From a bacterium (lineage in GTDB: Bacteria; Actinomycetota; Acidimicrobiia; Spongiisociales; UBA11373): a stretch of 6,545 nucleotides of DNA. Numbering within the stretch: the first letter of the stretch is position 1; each line of letters opens with the position of its first letter. The notes beneath the pieces were generated by a model that was given only the letters and a program-made list of their open reading frames with translations, searched no databases and was not told where the DNA came from. The stretch covers positions 1 through 6,545 of the forward strand of contig JABMPV010000115.1 of NCBI GenBank assembly GCA_013202595.1. The letters run 5' to 3'. The translations under genes were made by a program, and so were the position numbers. Positions 5,816-6,545 of the stretch are shown here, piece by piece.

Positions 5816-5886
5816 TCTCCGGTGGGTCGCAGGCCCTCCAGGGGGGCGGAAAGGCCTGCGTGGTGGGTGCCACGAGGGGCACCGGT
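5792..5886. repeat. Direct repeat, copy 2 (95 bp)
   Basis: Partner of 5599-5695 in the same orientation, separated by a 96-base unique spacer. The outer A/T-rich flanks (AAAA before, CAAAA after) are not shared with copy 1, so the repeat boundaries match the predicted RNA and not a larger duplicated segment. Confidence 0.95.
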
Positions 5887-5890
5887 CAAA

Positions 5891-5896
5891 ATTCTA
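5891..5896 (-). promoter_or_regulatory. Candidate -10 of sRNA copy 2
   Basis: On the minus strand TAGAAT matches TATAAT at five of six positions and lies four bases before ACCGGT, where the repeat begins. The -35 is poor (GACTCG at 17-base spacing). The hexamer forms the left arm of the dyad at 5891-5909, so a protein bound there could block this promoter. Confidence 0.45.
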
Positions 5897-5909
5897 GACC
5901 GTCCAGAAT
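5891..5909. promoter_or_regulatory. Imperfect dyad ATTCTAGAC-C-GTCCAGAAT
   Basis: Nine-base arms pair at eight of nine positions around a single central C, the form typical of a dimeric regulator's operator. It overlaps the -10 of sRNA copy 2 and lies 52 bases before the thioesterase start, so it could control both directions. Its left arm ATTCTAGAC differs by one base from ATTCGAGAC at 5729-5737. Confidence 0.42.
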
Positions 5910-5960
5910 CGTTCGAGTCCGATCTGCTCTAGCGCTGCCGACGGTACGCTGCGCGGCCTG

Positions 5961-6545
5961 ATGTTTGGCTTCGACGAGGCAATCGAACTCGCCCCCCTGG
6001 GACCCCACACCTGGTGTGGAGAGGTGTCCGACAGATACAACTTCGGGATCGCACCGAACGGGGGATACCTCATGGCCCTGGCTGCGGCGGCAGTAGGCAA
6101 GGAGGTGGGGCATCCGCATCCGTTCACGGTGACGGCCCACTTCCTGCGGCGCCCGCGCAACGCCCCTGTGGAGATCGAGGTCGAGGTGGTTCGCACCGGC
6201 CGCAGGCTGTCGACCGGGTCGGCCCGATTCATTCAGGACGGCATCGAGGTGCTGCGGGCCACTGCCACCTTCGGCGATCACGGGGCGTCATCTGGCCCCA
6301 CCATGGTCGCTGCCGCTCCGCCTGATCTTCCGCCACTCGAGGACCTGGTCTCAAACGATGGCTTCCCCGGACTGCCTGCCGTTGCTCGGCAGTTCCGCCA
6401 TCACCTCACGCCCGCCTCGACGGCGTTTGCACTCGGGGTCATGGGGGATCCGGTCATCGAGGGAAGGACCCGCTTTGCGGATGGCAGGGAGGCGGATCCA
6501 CTGGCGCTCCTGTTGATCTCCGATTCGCTGCCCCCTCCGGTGCTC
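5961..6545 (+). CDS. Thioesterase-superfamily (acyl-CoA thioesterase-like, double hotdog) protein, 3' end outside window
   Basis: From ATG 5961 the frame is open for 195 codons to the window edge. The N-terminal half resembles a hotdog domain of TesB-like thioesterases: RYNFGIAPNGGYLMALAA (25-42) with the NGGY motif at the start of the central helix, HPFTVTAHFLRRP (53-65), and the strands VEIEVEVVRTGRRLSTGSARF (70-90). A second hotdog begins near 155; RFADGREADPLALLLISDSL (171-190) carries its helix start and the Asp common in this family. Such enzymes hydrolyse acyl-CoA in the cytoplasm; the chain length is not predictable. Members are usually about 260-280 aa, so roughly 70-80 residues are missing. 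No SD is present. TACGCT at 5945-5950, ten bases before the ATG, could give a leaderless mRNA. Confidence 0.85.
   Translation, partial: MFGFDEAIELAPLGPHTWCGEVSDRYNFGIAPNGGYLMALAAAAVGKEVGHPHPFTVTAHFLRRPRNAPVEIEVEVVRTGRRLSTGSARFIQDGIEVLRATATFGDHGASSGPTMVAAAPPDLPPLEDLVSNDGFPGLPAVARQFRHHLTPASTAFALGVMGDPVIEGRTRFADGREADPLALLLISDSLPPPVL

Larger units (their letters stand above)
5787..5886 (-). ncRNA. Candidate C-rich-loop small RNA, copy 2
   Basis: This is the second copy of the same element, about 98 nt from roughly 5884 to 5787 on the minus strand. Hairpin 1 has loop CCTCGT (plus 5866-5883). Hairpin 2 (plus 5829-5859) keeps GCAGGC/GCCTGC and UUUCC/GGAGG, with loop GCCCCCCU (six C). The terminator is stronger than in copy 1: a 10-bp stem followed directly by TTTT. 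TAGAAT (plus 5891-5896) lies four bases before the ACCGGT start, nearly the same spacing as in copy 1. Against copy 1 there are three substitutions and two single-base indels. They fall in the hairpin 1 loop, the linker, the bulge, a C-G to U-G stem change and the C-run length, so the fold is preserved. Confidence 0.52.
5540..5960. other. 421-base divergent region with duplicated structured elements
   Basis: I see no protein gene here; open frames across it are GC-rich accidents that read the same repeat in different frames. It contains, left to right, the mgtE -10, repeat copy 1, a unique spacer (5696-5791) with a dyad, repeat copy 2, a second dyad at 5891-5909, and about 50 bases before the thioesterase start. 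Both flanking genes point away from it, so strong minus-strand terminators inside it need an extra transcript to act on. Confidence 0.8.

Noticed and set aside
5599..5886. MITE, IS remnant or CRISPR-like array
   Set aside because: Only two copies 96 bases apart, no terminal inverted repeats, no target duplications and no regular spacers. A genome-wide repeat family cannot be excluded from this window.
5743..5961. Open frames through the intergenic repeats that give Gly-rich peptides
   Set aside because: The same repeat is read in different frames in each copy, no start has an SD, and the differences between copies preserve RNA pairing and include frame-changing single-base indels.

Overview
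The window is high-GC bacterial DNA. Its gene families and several starts without a Shine-Dalgarno (SD) sequence suggest a high-GC actinobacterium, perhaps of the Acidimicrobiia type. That placement is inferred from style and gene content, because no rRNA or other marker gene is present. No phage, IS element, CRISPR array or tRNA was seen.

Layout. Positions 1-953 (+) hold the 3' part of a secreted RTX-type calcium-binding repeat protein. Positions 1104-1562 (+) hold a small second RTX gene with a good RBS and signal peptide, broken by two frameshifts. It meets an M20 amidohydrolase gene (1559-2737, -) tail to tail, and both stop codons lie in one CTAG. A short divergent promoter region separates the amidohydrolase from a class IV PLP-dependent aminotransferase (2842-3669, +), followed 12 bases later by an unrecognised 144-aa protein (3682-4116, +). 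A decaying 12-bp tandem repeat lies at the convergent junction with mgtE (4163-5539, -), a complete MgtE-type Mg2+ channel gene. A thioesterase-superfamily gene starts at 5961 (+) and runs off the end.

The most interesting part is the 421-base divergent region between mgtE and the thioesterase gene (5540-5960). It carries two near-identical ~96-bp direct repeats (5599-5695 and 5792-5886). Read on the minus strand, each looks like a complete small-RNA gene: a -10-like hexamer just upstream of a common ACCGGT start, a short hairpin, a long hairpin whose loop shows 6-7 consecutive C, and a GC-rich terminator hairpin with a T-rich tail. The similarity begins at the predicted transcript start and ends at the terminator stem. 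All differences between copies fall in loops, linkers, a bulge or a wobble-compatible pair. I read this as a duplicated C-rich-loop sRNA, reminiscent of actinobacterial 6C RNA but with only one C-run hairpin. A leader or attenuator for mgtE and a dispersed genomic repeat are the main alternatives.

The genes do not form one pathway: secreted calcium-binding proteins, amide hydrolysis, amino-acid metabolism, Mg2+ uptake and acyl-CoA chemistry sit side by side. Only the aminotransferase and the 144-aa gene look like an operon.
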